Shown piece after piece: positions 21,601 through 31,379 of a DNA stretch of 64,000 bases; position 1 is the first letter of the stretch, and each line of letters begins with the position of its first letter. A program made the translations under genes and the position numbers. The notes under the pieces were generated by a model, which ran no database searches, was not told the DNA's origin, and worked only from the letters and a program-made list of their open reading frames with translations. The DNA is from Ariolimax columbianus (taxonomy: Eukaryota; Mollusca; Gastropoda; Stylommatophora; Arionidae): the NCBI GenBank assembly GCA_036924085.1, contig JAVGWX010000013.1, forward strand, positions 57,198,652-57,262,651, written 5' to 3'.

Positions 21601-22330
21601 ACGTGTTTGACCAAAATACACACATTTATAGCAAAAGAAAACATTAATTAAACAAATGTACCTTACCTTGGCCCTCGGAAATGAGGCCGACCAAACTGTC
21701 GACACGTGATTCCCAAACACAATCGTCACACTGAAACCTGACTGTCGCCAGTCCGACAGAGGTGCTTGTCAGCAAATGTGTTGACCTCTACCTGAGTTCA
21801 GTCACGTGCCTCTGGATGAGGCTTTCATCTGCCCTTACCTGTTGTTTAGCTAGCTATAAGCGAGTCAATCTATAACGTTTGTGAAGACTGTCAATATATC
21901 TTGAAACTCCACTGGCGCTCAAACATTCAACCGTGCAACGATATATCATGTGTTTTTATTTACGTAAATGTTACTTTCCAAGTTGAAAAAATCACAATAA
22001 CATTTATTCAATTGAGACCCCTTTTGTCGTTGCAAAATAACTAAAAAAAAAACTTATGGAAATAATTAGTAATGTGGAGGACACTGCTCTGAGAAGGCTA
22101 GTTCCGGATTTGCAATTAACATGTAGCGCAAGAAAGAATTAATGATTGAGCATTCGAAACGGTCGTTATGAAAGCTCAGACAAGCCTCGTCAAATATGCA
22201 CTTCAGGAGCTGCTGTTAGAAATCTTGATTCGTCCACATTTGTTTCGTCTTCTGTGAAGGCGAGGTGCTTAACGCTGCGTTAAACGTTTCAGGGAATGTC
22301 AATCATTTTCTATAGGGAGGGATCATATTT
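21601..22330. other. Unassigned, non-repetitive stretch
   Basis: No tandem repeat or known mobile element. It leads into the promoter-like segment and may be unique flanking sequence of a gene. Confidence 0.4.
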
Positions 22331-22340
22331 TATCTTTCAA

Positions 22341-22399
22341 CCAATCGGAGATGTGACCACGCCCAGCCCGGCGCGTGCAGGGAGCGCTGTGTGAACATG
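22341..22399 (+). promoter_or_regulatory. Candidate promoter with CCAAT and CACGCCC boxes
   Basis: AACCAATCGG at 22339-22348 fits the NF-Y CCAAT consensus. CCACGCCC at 22357-22364 fits Sp/KLF sites. The stretch to 22395 is unusually GC- and CpG-rich for this window (GCCCGGCGCGTGCAGGGAGC). A start codon in strong context, AACATGGCG, follows at 22397 and opens a frame of 29 codons ending at 22486 that begins MAIKPGVKNDDDLISQ. It could be a first exon. No transcript evidence is available and no product can be named. Confidence 0.3.
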
Positions 22400-22467
22400 G
22401 CGATAAAACCAGGAGTTAAAAATGATGATGATCTCATAAGTCAAGCACTGGCGTTCATCTCCACTCG

Positions 22468-22689
22468 TTATTTTGTTTGGTTGTGACCGTTTCGAACTGG
22501 CAACCGTCGGGTGGTCTCCACAGTTACAGACGGGATTTTTGAGGGATACGACAGGAGCATTACCGCTGATGTGTCAACACCAGAATTAGCACTTGCATCA
22601 CTCAGTGTTAACAAAGACACCAGTTCGTGGATTAGCTCCGTACGGTCCACATTGTTGTTCATTTCTGTTAGGCTGTTATCTGCTGTCAT
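22468..22689 (-). CDS. Unrecognised 73-codon open frame, possible exon
   Basis: An ATG at 22689-22687 in favourable context (ACACCATGA) opens a frame to a TAA at 22470-22468. The product starts MTADNSLTEMNNNVDRTEL. The composition is polar and mixed, without low complexity, unlike most open frames in the window. No domain, signal peptide or membrane segment is seen. It overlaps the end of the plus-strand candidate first exon, so at most one of the two is likely to be right in full. It could also be chance. Confidence 0.25.
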   Translation of the reverse strand: MTADNSLTEMNNNVDRTELIHELVSLLTLSDASANSGVDTSAVMLLSYPSKIPSVTVETTRRLPVRNGHNQTK

Positions 22690-22699
22690 GGTGTTGATT

Positions 22700-23245
22700 T
22701 AAATGAATTTGTAATGTTTTGTTTGCATTTGAGTCCACTCTGGTATTGTTTCAAATTAATTTAGTAATTAAATTATCTTTGTTGATTTTTAAGTCGTTTT
22801 CATGAGCGTTGTTCTGTGTCACTAATGAAGACTTTTTGTTGTTATTGTCAGAACAGTTCATGTTTTTGTTACGAATTAGCATGTGTGCCCAACTTATACT
22901 TCTTTTCTGTTCTCAATGACGACTTGACAACATTTCATCGCTGACCTACATGCGAGGAGGCGACAGTTTGAGACAGTCAAGTTTGGAGTATTCAATGTCT
23001 GAGGTTCAGCGTGATGAGTTATTTTTCCTTGTCTTCACTGACTACATGAGTCAGGTTTCCATTTACAGCTGTGTACACGAGAAGTTTCACATTAGTCCAG
23101 TAATAGAGCACCAACTTTTCATTACTAATATTTTAGATTGAACTCGCACGACCGTCATGCTCCAGTCGACAGTACTGTAAATGGGTACCTGGATTACGAC
23201 TAGCGAAGAAAAGACCTCAAGGGAAGCTACTGTCCACCTTAATTC
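22700..23245. other. Unassigned stretch
   Basis: No gene recognised. CTGTAAATGGGTACCTGG at about 23176-23193 is the SINE-D module again, so a decayed SINE fragment may lie around 23150-23220. Confidence 0.4.
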
Positions 23246-23249
23246 ATTC

Positions 23250-23672
23250 AAGCTCTGACTTAGTATATTGAAGTCTCTAACTGCTTCACCACTCGACAGT
23301 AGTGTAACTACTATGGGACAAACCTTGACTTAGTATACTGAAGTCTCTCACAACTTCTTTCCCCGGGAGTAGTCTAACTACTAGGTGACAAACCTTGACT
23401 TAGTATACTGAAGTCTCTAACAACTTCTTTCCCCGGGAGTAGTGTAACTACTATGGGACAAACCTTGACTTAGTATTTTGAAGTCTCTAACAACTTAATT
23501 CTACGGCAGTAGTCTAACTACTAGGCGACAAACCTTGACTTAGTATACTGAAGTCTCTAACAACTTCTTTCCCCGGGAGTAGTGTAACTACTATGGGACA
23601 AACCTTGACTTAGTATTTTGAAGTCTCTAACAACTTCATTCTCCGGCTGTAGTCTAACTACTATCGGACACA
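23250..23672. repeat. 70 bp minisatellite
   Basis: Six units of about 70 bp, each with TTGACTTAGTATACTGAAGT and TAACTACTA. Unit types with TTCCCCGGGAGTAGT and with TTGAAGTCTCTAACAACTT plus CGGCAGTAGT alternate. Confidence 0.95.
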
Positions 23673-23715
23673 CCTTTATTAAGGCTACAGCCTAACACCC
23701 CAAATGCACGAACAA

Positions 23716-23976
23716 TTACTTGTTCTTCCCTAATACACAAGTGCTTTTCAACTCGGAATCTGTAACATTATTGTATCCAGGTGTTGCAATAGTTGACTGT
23801 CCCTTGGTAAGTTGTCCGCCGTTAACTGCGGCCCTCATGTCTTCATGTCCACCCTCGTCGCTGTTGTTGTCAATGGTTTGTGTATCGGATAATTCCATCT
23901 GTTCATTTAGGTACCCAGATGGTAACTGACTGTACTGGTCGAAATTCTGTGTCAGCGATTGTTGGAACACGCCACC
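23716..23976 (-). CDS. Unrecognised open frame, possible terminal exon
   Basis: Reading down from 23976 the frame opens after an AG that could be a splice acceptor (AACCAGTTAG) and runs to a TAA at 23718-23716. The product is acidic and polar, with LPSGYLNEQMELSDTQ and NNSDEGGHEDM, and contains no low-complexity run. It resembles a cytoplasmic tail or linker more than a catalytic domain, but no family is recognised. No ATG starts it, so if real it is an internal or last exon of a minus-strand gene. The 70 bp array would then lie in the 3' untranslated region. Confidence 0.3.
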   Translation of the reverse strand, partial: GGVFQQSLTQNFDQYSQLPSGYLNEQMELSDTQTIDNNSDEGGHEDMRAAVNGGQLTKGQSTIATPGYNNVTDSELKSTCVLGKNK

Positions 23977-23979
23977 CTA

Positions 23980-24287
23980 ACTGGTTGATTCAGCTCTAAA
24001 CGACGGTATTCTGGCCCGTCTGTATTCTCTCACGATGGTAACTGCCTGTTACGTTCACAACAACGGCTAAAGCACTGAAGTCGGCCATTTTTTTCCTACG
24101 TAAAACTTGGTGATAGTTGTCCACCAAGATCAGTTCTGAAATCCTTAAATTTCGGAATTTCTCATAATGTCTCCAACATGAGCTGCTTTTTTGTTTCTCA
24201 AATGCTCCATGTCTTTTTCATAGATGCAAGGTGAAGTCTGATCTTCTTGTGTGTGAGCCACGAGTTGTTTGATGAACCAATATCACT
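23980..24287. other. Unassigned stretch
   Basis: Flank of the LINE insertion; nothing recognised. Confidence 0.4.
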
Positions 24288-24311
24288 AAAAAGGCAGTCG
24301 CAAAACTAACA

Positions 24312-26124
24312 ATGAACGAAATGGATGAGGCCATGAGAACTTTAAAGAAAAAGAAATCGCCCGGAAAAGATGGGATAACAAATGAAATGCTTATGGGGTT
24401 GGGCCAAACAGCAAAGAGGAAGTTACTTTCAGTCCTGAACCAAAGCTGGAAAAGGGGAATTGTACCGCAGGCATGGAAAGATGCTGTACTTATACCAGTA
24501 CCAAAGAAAGAAAAAGATAGAACAGATCCAATTGATTACAGACCTATCAGTCTACTGAGCTGTGTAGGAAAACTGATGGAGCGTATGATAAACACCAGAC
24601 TGATGTGGCACCTGGAAGCAAAACACATATTAATTCCACAGCAAGCAGGTTTTAGACAGCACATATCCACTGAGGGCCAGATCACTCTCATAGCCCAGGA
24701 AATAGAGGATGCCTGGGCTATGAGAGTGATCTGGCCCTCAGTGGAATACTGTGCTTGTCTAAAAACTGCTTGACTGTGGAAAGAGGGGCTTAAAGTCAAA
24801 CTACGAAGACGTGAAGTATGTGGGAAAATGTACAGATGGATCAGCCACTACCTCGAAAACAGAACAGCCAGAGTCCAAGTACAGAGGCAGATGAGCAAAA
24901 AGGTGGCACTGGAGCAAAGAGTACCCCAAGGGGGAGTACTGTCACCCACACTTTTCTTGGTGTATAGAAACAACATCACAGAGAATATACCAAGAAGGGT
25001 CCACAGCTCCATGTTTGCAGACGATCTGGCTATGTGGACCTCTGAAAAGAATCTCACCGTAGCAAACAATCGGATGCAGCAGGCCCTAACATCGTTGGAG
25101 GAGTTGGCGAAATCATGGATGGTCAAAATAAATGAAGAAAAAACAACATGTACGATATTCTCGTTTTCAAATAAACTCCAGAACACCAAAATAAGTCTTA
25201 ACGGCAAATACCTGCAGCCAAACGACAATCCAAACTACCTGGGAGTCACATTTGATCGGCGCATGACATGGAAAAGTCAGATCGAGAGAAACCGAATGAG
25301 AGCCAAAGAAAGAATGGCAGTCATAAGGAAACTTGCTGGGACAAGCTGGGGAGCAGACAAAAGTATACTAAAGGAACTGTACACTGGTAGAGTGAGCCCA
25401 GTTCTCGAGTATGGCATTGCGGCATGGACAATAGCAGCAAAGGCGAACTTTGATAAAATTAGCAAACTCCAAAACCAAGCCATGAGAGTTATAACAGGAG
25501 GCATGAAGTCAACGCCAATTGTAGAACTTGAAAAGATTACAAATCTGCAATCCATGACCGACAGAAGAGACTGCAGAGCCCAGCAGCAAGCAGAGAAACT
25601 AAGAAGACTGACAGACTATACAATGCAACATAGACTAAATAGATTTAGAAAAGGGAAACTAAAGCGGAGAAACTTTGCAGAAAAAGCCAAAGCAAAGATG
25701 AGCGAAGACCCTATAAACACCATAACAACACAAAAGCCCATCCCTACTGTACGCAAACCCACCTGGAAGCAGCATATCATTCCGGAGGTGGTAGAAAACA
25801 TACCAGGTATTGGAAACAAGAACAGCCAGAGTGAACAAGAAAGGAGAGACATAACCTTGAGGTACATAGCGGAAAACTACCCAAGCATGGACTGGAACCA
25901 TGCATACACCGACGGTTCTGTAACAAACACAACACAGAATGGAGGGGGAGGGATATTGCTGGGCCTACCAAATGGTAGACAAATAACACTGTCAGTGGCA
26001 ACTGGAAAATTCTCAAGCAATTTCAGAGCGAAGGCAGAGGCACTGAAGGCTGCAGTAGAAGCAATGCTCACAGGCGAAAGCAATGAAAGCCAGATAGTCC
26101 TGTTTACAGATGCCCTGGCCGTAG
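24312..26124 (+). pseudogene. LINE ORF2: reverse transcriptase and start of RNase H
   Basis: The first frame (24312-24700) has KSPGKDGITNEML, IPVPKKEKDRTDPIDYRPIS and GFRQHISTEGQI, the fingers and early palm of a non-LTR reverse transcriptase. After an inverted duplication at 24712-24772 it resumes near 24776: QGGVLSPTLF (motif B), FADDLAMW at 25014 (motif C, catalytic Asp pair), YLGVTFDRRMTW, GTSWGA and LEYGIAAWT. YTDGS at 25905 begins an RNase H domain that is cut at 26124 by a SINE-B. Motif A, with the first catalytic aspartate (VDLEKAFD in copy 2), is replaced by the inverted copy, so the enzyme cannot work. Confidence 0.8.
24641..24772. repeat. Inverted duplication (hairpin) inside the LINE
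   Basis: The left arm 24641-24699 and right arm 24712-24772 are near-perfect reverse complements around a 12 nt spacer (24700-24711). The core CACTGAGGGCCAGATCACTC is matched exactly. The right arm takes the place of about 60 bp of coding sequence present in copy 2. Confidence 0.95.
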
Positions 26125-26134
26125 TTACAGCACT

Positions 26135-26494
26135 TCTTCTTCTTCTTCGTTCGTTCTCAATCTCCCACTACCAAACCCTGAAAGGGCTTAATTAGCAGAA
26201 TGTAGTCCAGAGAACGGAATGCGTTGTGTCGTTGTTTACAGCTTGGCTGCGATATTTGCACCTTTCGGTTCAACACATCCGACTTCAGCAAGCATTTTTT
26301 GAGTACCGGGTTAGCATTCCCTCTTCGAGCCCTTCTCGTTAGCCAGTCTGCCCTGCTGCAGCCTGTTGTCCAGGATCACCGCATGGAGGTGTAGAAGTGT
26401 CTTGTCAGCTCTGGTTCGCTGGCCCTGACGCTAGCAGTCAGCTATGGGTCGCTGACCCCTGCAGCTCATGCATTGCTCAGCATCTTGATCCCGA
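26135..26494 (-). mobile_element. SINE-B, full-length, inserted in LINE copy 1
   Basis: A 360 bp insertion flanked by the 10 bp TTACAGCACT at 26125-26134 and 26495-26504. On the minus strand it runs from GGGATCAAGATGCTGAGC to GAACGAACGAAGAAGAAG. It contains the central segment TTGCTGAAGTCGGATGTG. No tRNA-like boxes were recognised in its head. Because the LINE frame resumes after the second duplication, the ends are defined exactly; this copy is the reference for the family. Confidence 0.9.
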
Positions 26495-26504
26495 TTACAG
26501 CACT

Positions 26505-27060
26505 AAAAAGCCAGAAAAATACTGAACTGAATGATTTAAGAGCAGTACTCTGTCAACTATGCCAGCAGTCCGCACCAGAAAGAGTAGTGGTACAGTGGGT
26601 TCCATCCCACTGTAACATCTAAGGAAACGAGGAGGCAGACAGACTGGCAAAAGAAGGTGCAAGACTACCACAACCATATTCTAGTGTGACCTACGAAGAG
26701 TCCAATGGGCTTATTAGGGCCAGATACATAGCCAAATGGGAAACATAACATACTGGCTACACAAAAAAATGATGCTTACTACCAGCTGAACAGAAGAGAG
26801 CAGGTCGTGGTCGTCAGACTCCGCACAGGCAACAACAGAGTGAGGTACCATCTATTCAATAAACAAGATAGGTGGCACTGACGAATGCACCTGTGACACA
26901 GGGAAATAACCACTGAACATCTGCTGCAAAACTGCCCGACATACGAGGACCAGAGAAATCACATGTGGCCATCACCAGTCGCAACACTAGACAAGCTATA
27001 TGGCAGTGTCGACAGCCTCAGGATGACAGCTGCTTTCTTCGAACAAATTCAAGTTGACGT
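26505..27060 (+). pseudogene. LINE ORF2 end: RNase H remainder and cysteine motif
   Basis: The translation resumes with ALKSQKNTELNDLRAVL, VQWVPSHCN, then a stop, then GNEEADRLAKEGARLP, the C-terminal part of RNase H. Later ECTCDTG and TTEHLLQNCPTYEDQR form the cysteine motif, followed by TAAFFEQIQVDV before the tail. Several stops and at least one frameshift make it non-functional. Confidence 0.75.
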
Positions 27061-27203
27061 CTGACAGCGTACGAAGCAGAAGAAGAAAAAAAAGGCAGTC
27101 TGGGTAGGTCCGAAATCACCACCTAGTCATCCCTTGAATATGACAATCGAACATCCATGAAGTCAGCTGCGTCAGAACGAGCCAGTCAGAGCAACAGGTT
27201 TTA

Positions 27204-27440
27204 GACAGTAAACGTTAATGTTCGCAACCTCAACTCCAACGCTCTCTGCAGTACCTTACCTGGAATCCAAGTCAATGCAGAGACATCCATTCAGAGCAGC
27301 CAGCCTACAATAGGAAATGTAAATGTTTGGCAGACTCAAACCCTCAACCTTAGCGTTGTGTCTTACCCCTACTACTCCACCAGACAAGTTCCAGTAACGT
27401 CCTTCGCCAATTGGAACCCAATACCTGTCCATCGCCCGTA
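27204..27440 (+). CDS. Unrecognised open frame, possible exon
   Basis: A stop-free frame after a possible acceptor (GGTTTTAG) reads NVNVRNLNSNALCSTLPG, then QSSQPTIGNVNVWQTQTLN and SFANWNPIPVHRP before TAG. Codon content looks protein-like and there is no repeat. No conserved domain is recognised. It lies just downstream of the LINE and upstream of the Thr-rich frame on the same strand, so the two could belong to one gene, now broken or spliced. No clear donor site is seen. Confidence 0.3.
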
Positions 27441-27591
27441 GGATTTAGTAGAAGCCGTTTTCTTTTACGCTGGTTATGTAGACTGCGTCATATGATTGTA
27501 ATGGGGATAAGGTCTCAAGTTTTGGCGGGCCGTTGACGTTATCACTGTCCAGCATGCACGCTTCCGACCAACATGTGCAGTCAAAGGTCAG

Positions 27592-28383
27592 GTGTACATT
27601 AGCAGGGTCCACGTGGAAGTACTCACTCAACCGGAAGCTGTTAACCGTGGCTTGACACAGACATCATCAGAATCCCCAAGTGTCCCTCCAACTACCGGTG
27701 ATGCCCGCATTCAGACTGGCGTTCCTCCAGCCAGCCATTCTACCACATCCTTAGGTACCACTACATCCCATAGTACTGCTACAACCACAAGAACAGCTAC
27801 AGCCGTCTCTGCTGCCACAACTACCACTGCTGCCACAACTACCACTGCTGTCACAACTACCACTGCTGTCACAACTATCTCTGCTGTCACAACTACCACA
27901 ACTATCTCTGCTGCCACAACTACCACAATTATCTCTGCTGCCACAACTACCACAATTATCTCTGCTGCCACAACTACCACAATTATCTCTGCTGTCACAA
28001 CTACCACAACTATCTCTGCTGCCACAACTACCACAACTATCTCTGCTGTCACAACTATCTCTGCTGTCACAACTATCTCTGCTGTCACAACTATCTCTGC
28101 TGTCACAACTACCACAACTATCTCTGCTGTCACAACTACCACAACTATCTCTGCTGAGACAACTATCTCTGCTGTCACAACTATCTCTGCTGTCACAACT
28201 ATCTCTGCTGTCACAACTATCTCTGCTGTCACAACTACCACAACTATCTCTGCTGTCACAACTACCACAACTATCTCTGCTGAGACAACTATCTCTGCTG
28301 CCACAGATCTCAGCATTGCAACGGTTCACAGTACTGCTACAGCTCCCCCGGGATGCTTCAACCATCGGCTCTGCGCTCTCTAG
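27592..28383 (+). CDS. Thr-rich, mucin-like open frame over a minisatellite
   Basis: A 263-codon frame without a convincing start. A weak acceptor (ACATTAGCAG) near 27603 precedes VHVEVLTQPEAVNRGLTQ, SSESPSVPPTTGDARIQTG and then a long Thr/Ala/Ile/Ser run made of 9-27 bp repeats (ATTTTAVTT, TTISAVTT). The product would be a heavily O-glycosylated, mucin-like stretch if it is coding. The non-repetitive N-terminal 60 residues look protein-like, which is the only argument beyond the open frame. The repeat period is a multiple of three, so the open frame itself is weak evidence. Confidence 0.35.
   Translation: MYISRVHVEVLTQPEAVNRGLTQTSSESPSVPPTTGDARIQTGVPPASHSTTSLGTTTSHSTATTTRTATAVSAATTTTAATTTTAVTTTTAVTTISAVTTTTTISAATTTTIISAATTTTIISAATTTTIISAVTTTTTISAATTTTTISAVTTISAVTTISAVTTISAVTTTTTISAVTTTTTISAETTISAVTTISAVTTISAVTTISAVTTTTTISAVTTTTTISAETTISAATDLSIATVHSTATAPPGCFNHRLCAL
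27805..28305. repeat. 9-27 bp minisatellite (ACAACTATCTCTGCTGTC type)
   Basis: Two modules alternate: ACAACTATCTCTGCTGTC (18 bp) and ACAACTACC (9 bp). Larger blocks are duplicated; for example, the stretch ending in GCTGAGACAACTATC occurs twice. Confidence 0.95.
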
Positions 28384-28740
28384 TGAACGGGTTCCAGTCT
28401 CGACAGATCTCAATCAACAATCAAGATTCATGTCTATTCATTTCTGGACATGATTCGCGAATATCTTCGCCTGAGCAGAGCAATTTGATCCCCAACAAGA
28501 AGAACGAATTGCACCTCACGATCTAAATGAATAACTTGGAGTTGTGGAGAGAGATAACAAACTCTTGTCAGGACTAACTAAATGTTAAGGACGAAGACAT
28601 TCTTATCTTCCTGCCCTGTAGTGACGTGTCACGGATGTGACGGTAAAAGCACTCATTGTATACTTTGCGCAAAAACGATTATTGGCACGGCTAATGTGTT
28701 TCTTGCTTAAGCTTCCGAAAATGGCTGGGAAATACAGGAC
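28384..28740. other. Unassigned stretch
   Basis: No gene or repeat recognised. Confidence 0.5.
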
Positions 28741-28938
28741 ATTCATGATCACGACTCATCTTTGCTTGGCAACGCATGATCTCGACTCATCTTTCCTTGG
28801 CAACACATGATCTCGACTCATCTTTGCTTGGCAACACATGATCTCGACTCATCTTTGCTTGGCAACGCATGATCTCGACTCATCTTTGCTTGGCAACACA
28901 TGATCTCGACTCATCTTTGCTTGGCAACGCATGATCTC
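28741..28938. repeat. 31 bp minisatellite
   Basis: Six units with CATGATCTCGACTCATCTTT and GCTTGGCAAC. Confidence 0.95.
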
Positions 28939-29155
28939 TGTATTTCTGCCGGGGCTTTGTACTAAAGGCACAATTACTATCGTCTGACAAGTCAAAAAGA
29001 ACCAATGAATGAATTGTGTCTGATTACAGTTAACCACACAGGTCTTAACCAATACACACGACATGTTATTTTTGTTACGCAGAAACGGCATCACTGCACC
29101 CCTGGCACACTCACAGATGCTATCTCTGTCGGTATGGAGCATTGATGCTAACGGC

Positions 29156-30480
29156 TTATACAGGCTTGACCGTTCTCCCCGATGTCCTTCTATTCTCGTC
29201 CCACATCTGATTGCAAAATCTGTCAATCAACAAAAAACCTGTCACCTCCCTGTGTAGCCAGGTCTTCCTATACTGAGTCACCTGAGTCAAATCTGTCCAC
29301 GTCGTGTTTGCTGTTTTAACATTTGCTTCAAGTAACCTTTTCCATGAGTGTCTAGCTCTTCCTCTACTTCTCTTGCTTTGTGTATTCCAGAGCAGAACTT
29401 GTCTGGTAATGTTATCCACTGGTTTCCGTAATGTGTGGCCTATCCATCGCCTCCTTTGTGTTTCATGCTCCACTGGTATGTCCCCCCCCCCCCCCCCAAT
29501 CAGATCCACGTTTGTGAACTTGTCCTACCATCCCCACCCTTGTATTTTCCGCAGGCAACCATTGCCGATAGTCTGTACCCTTTCCATAAGTACATGTGTT
29601 GTCTTCCATGTTTCAGAGCCATATAACAGAATGAGACGAACAATTGTAATTGTTATTGTAGTTTTAATTTCTTTTGACTTCCATAAATTGCTCATTGCAT
29701 TGAAAGCTCCTCTTCTGTATTCCTACTGAACATCGTTTTCTCTACCTTCTACTACATCTAAATTGCTGCCCATATTCTGAAGGTCTCAATTCTGCTCTCA
29801 ATTCAATTCTATCATTGTTTATTGCATTTGTTTTCAAAATCTGTGTTTTGTCTGAATATGTTTAGCCTCAATTCTAGTAACCTCTCTTCGAGTAAGCGTA
29901 TCTTATTTTGCATCTGGTTGTGGGTACGGGACAGGATATCCAAATAATCTACAAAGTCGAAATCTTCAAGTTATCTCGTCAATGTCCATTTAATGTCGTT
30001 GGACGATAATGTCGACTTCTTAATCCAGTCAATGGCCAGCAGGACGAGTAATGATGGTAGTAGACATCCCTGCCGAACCCCCGTTCTAATTCCAAAGGGT
30101 TCAGAAAGCTGACCTTGGTGTAGCCCTCAGCATTTATTTGAATTCATGTTTTCAGGACTATATTAGGTAACTTTATGGGCACTCCAAAGTGTCTGAGAAA
30201 CTTCTACAGTGATACCCTGTCGAGGCTGTCAAAAGCTTTCTCGTAGTCAACAAATCCTATAACAAGCGGCGAGTTCCATTCCACACTTTGTTCAATTATT
30301 ATTCTCAGTGTTGGCCATACTATCTGGTCTGAACAAGACATATTTTGTCGAACTCTGACCTGTTCATCCCTCAACTGGTCTTTTTAAATCTCTCTAGAAT
30401 GATCCTGTTCAAAATGTTCCCGGGTACCAGTAATAACATTATTCCTCTATAATTGGTACATTGCTGTAAATCTCACTTTT
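29156..30480 (-). pseudogene. RTE-like LINE ORF2, degenerate
   Basis: On the minus strand, near 30470, TNYRGIMLLLVPGN is the NYRGI region of a non-LTR reverse transcriptase. Farther along, VGFVDYEKAFDS-like codons (around 30240) cover motif A, and GCLLPSLLVL-like codons (around 30060) motif B, all with frameshifts. The most intact part is the C-terminal frame 29509-29156: RRRWIGHTLRKPVDNITRQV, then KRSRGRARHSWKRLLEANVK, a segment found at the ends of RTE-type ORF2 proteins. Many stops; no complete enzyme. Family placement is from recalled motifs. Confidence 0.75.
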
Positions 30481-30555
30481 GTGGCAACGTTTTTGCTTAG
30501 CCTTCTTTCCAGCCTCCTCGCATTTCTTTACCAAGTAGCTGGTGTGGTTTGATTT

Positions 30556-31128
30556 AGCTTCGCTTGTTCTACCCTAATCTCTATAAAATCCTGAAAGGGC
30601 AAGTAGCAGAATGTAGTCCAGAGACAGGAATGTGTTCTGTCGTAGTTCACAGCTTGACTGTGATATTTGTACCTGTGGGTCCAACACATCCGACTTCAGC
30701 AGGCATTTTTTGAGCGCCAGGTTAGCCGTCCCTCTTCGATCCCTTCTCCTTAGCCAGTCTGTTCTGTTGCAGCCTGTTATCCAGGATCACCATGTGGAGG
30801 TGTAGAAGGGTCTTGGCAGCTCTGGTTCGCTGGCCCTAATGCTAGCAGTCAGCTCTGGTTCACTGGCCCTAATGCTAGCAGTCAGCTCTGGTTTGCTGGC
30901 CCTAATGCTAGCAGTCAGCTCTGGTTTGCTGGCCTTAATGCTAGCAGTCAGCTCTGGTTTGCTGGCCCTAATGCTAGCAGTCAGCTCTGGTTTTCTGGCC
31001 CTAATGCTAGCAATCAGCTCTGGTTTGCTGGCCTAGGTGCTTGCAGTCAGCTCTGGTTCGCTGGCCCTGACGGTTGCAGTCAGCGATGGATGATCAGATC
31101 ATGTCCTGCTCAACATCGCGATCTCCAG
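30556..31128 (-). mobile_element. SINE-B with internal 33 bp expansion
   Basis: The outline is full SINE-B (CCTGAAAGGGCAAGTAGCAG, CATCCGACTTCAGCAGGC, TATCCAGGATCACC), but the 5' part contains eight or so copies of a 33 bp segment that is single in the 26.1 kb copy. The very 5' end (GCTCAACATCGCGATC) is diverged. Confidence 0.85.
30818..31085. repeat. 33 bp minisatellite derived from SINE-B
   Basis: Units of CAGCTCTGGTTTGCTGGCC followed by CTAATGCTAGCAGT. The unit corresponds to one segment of the SINE-B head. Confidence 0.9.
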
Positions 31129-31379
31129 TAGCTTGGTCAACATCATTTTTGATTGCAGTGATGTGATACAAGAAAAATCTGTAATCAATAATATCTCCAA
31201 TTAATGTGATCATCTCACGGTATTTCATTGATTGAAACTCGCATGTTCACTTTTATCCATTTCCGAATTCCTTTAATATATGAACTTCCAAAACCAGGTT
31301 GCTGGCACCTAATTCCTGACATTCAACTAACATAATATGGCCGCCCATGGCAAGCAAACAGTCTCATTTATCTATATAG

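Larger units (their letters stand above)
24300..27088 (+). mobile_element. I/Nimb-like LINE copy 1, 5'-truncated, with target duplication
   Basis: Starts inside the reverse transcriptase and ends in a GAAG/poly-A tail at about 27072-27088. The 12 bp AAAAAGGCAGTC lies at 24288-24299 and 27089-27100, so this is a complete truncated insertion made by target-primed reverse transcription. A SINE-B later inserted at 26135-26494. The endonuclease and any ORF1 are missing. The order RT, RNase H, cysteine motif points to the I group; the exact clade is not settled. Confidence 0.85.

Noticed and set aside
27711..28413. Minus-strand Val/Ala-rich and Cys/Ser/Asp-rich frames
   Set aside because: Shadows of the 9-27 bp repeat; the plus-strand frame at least joins non-repetitive sequence.
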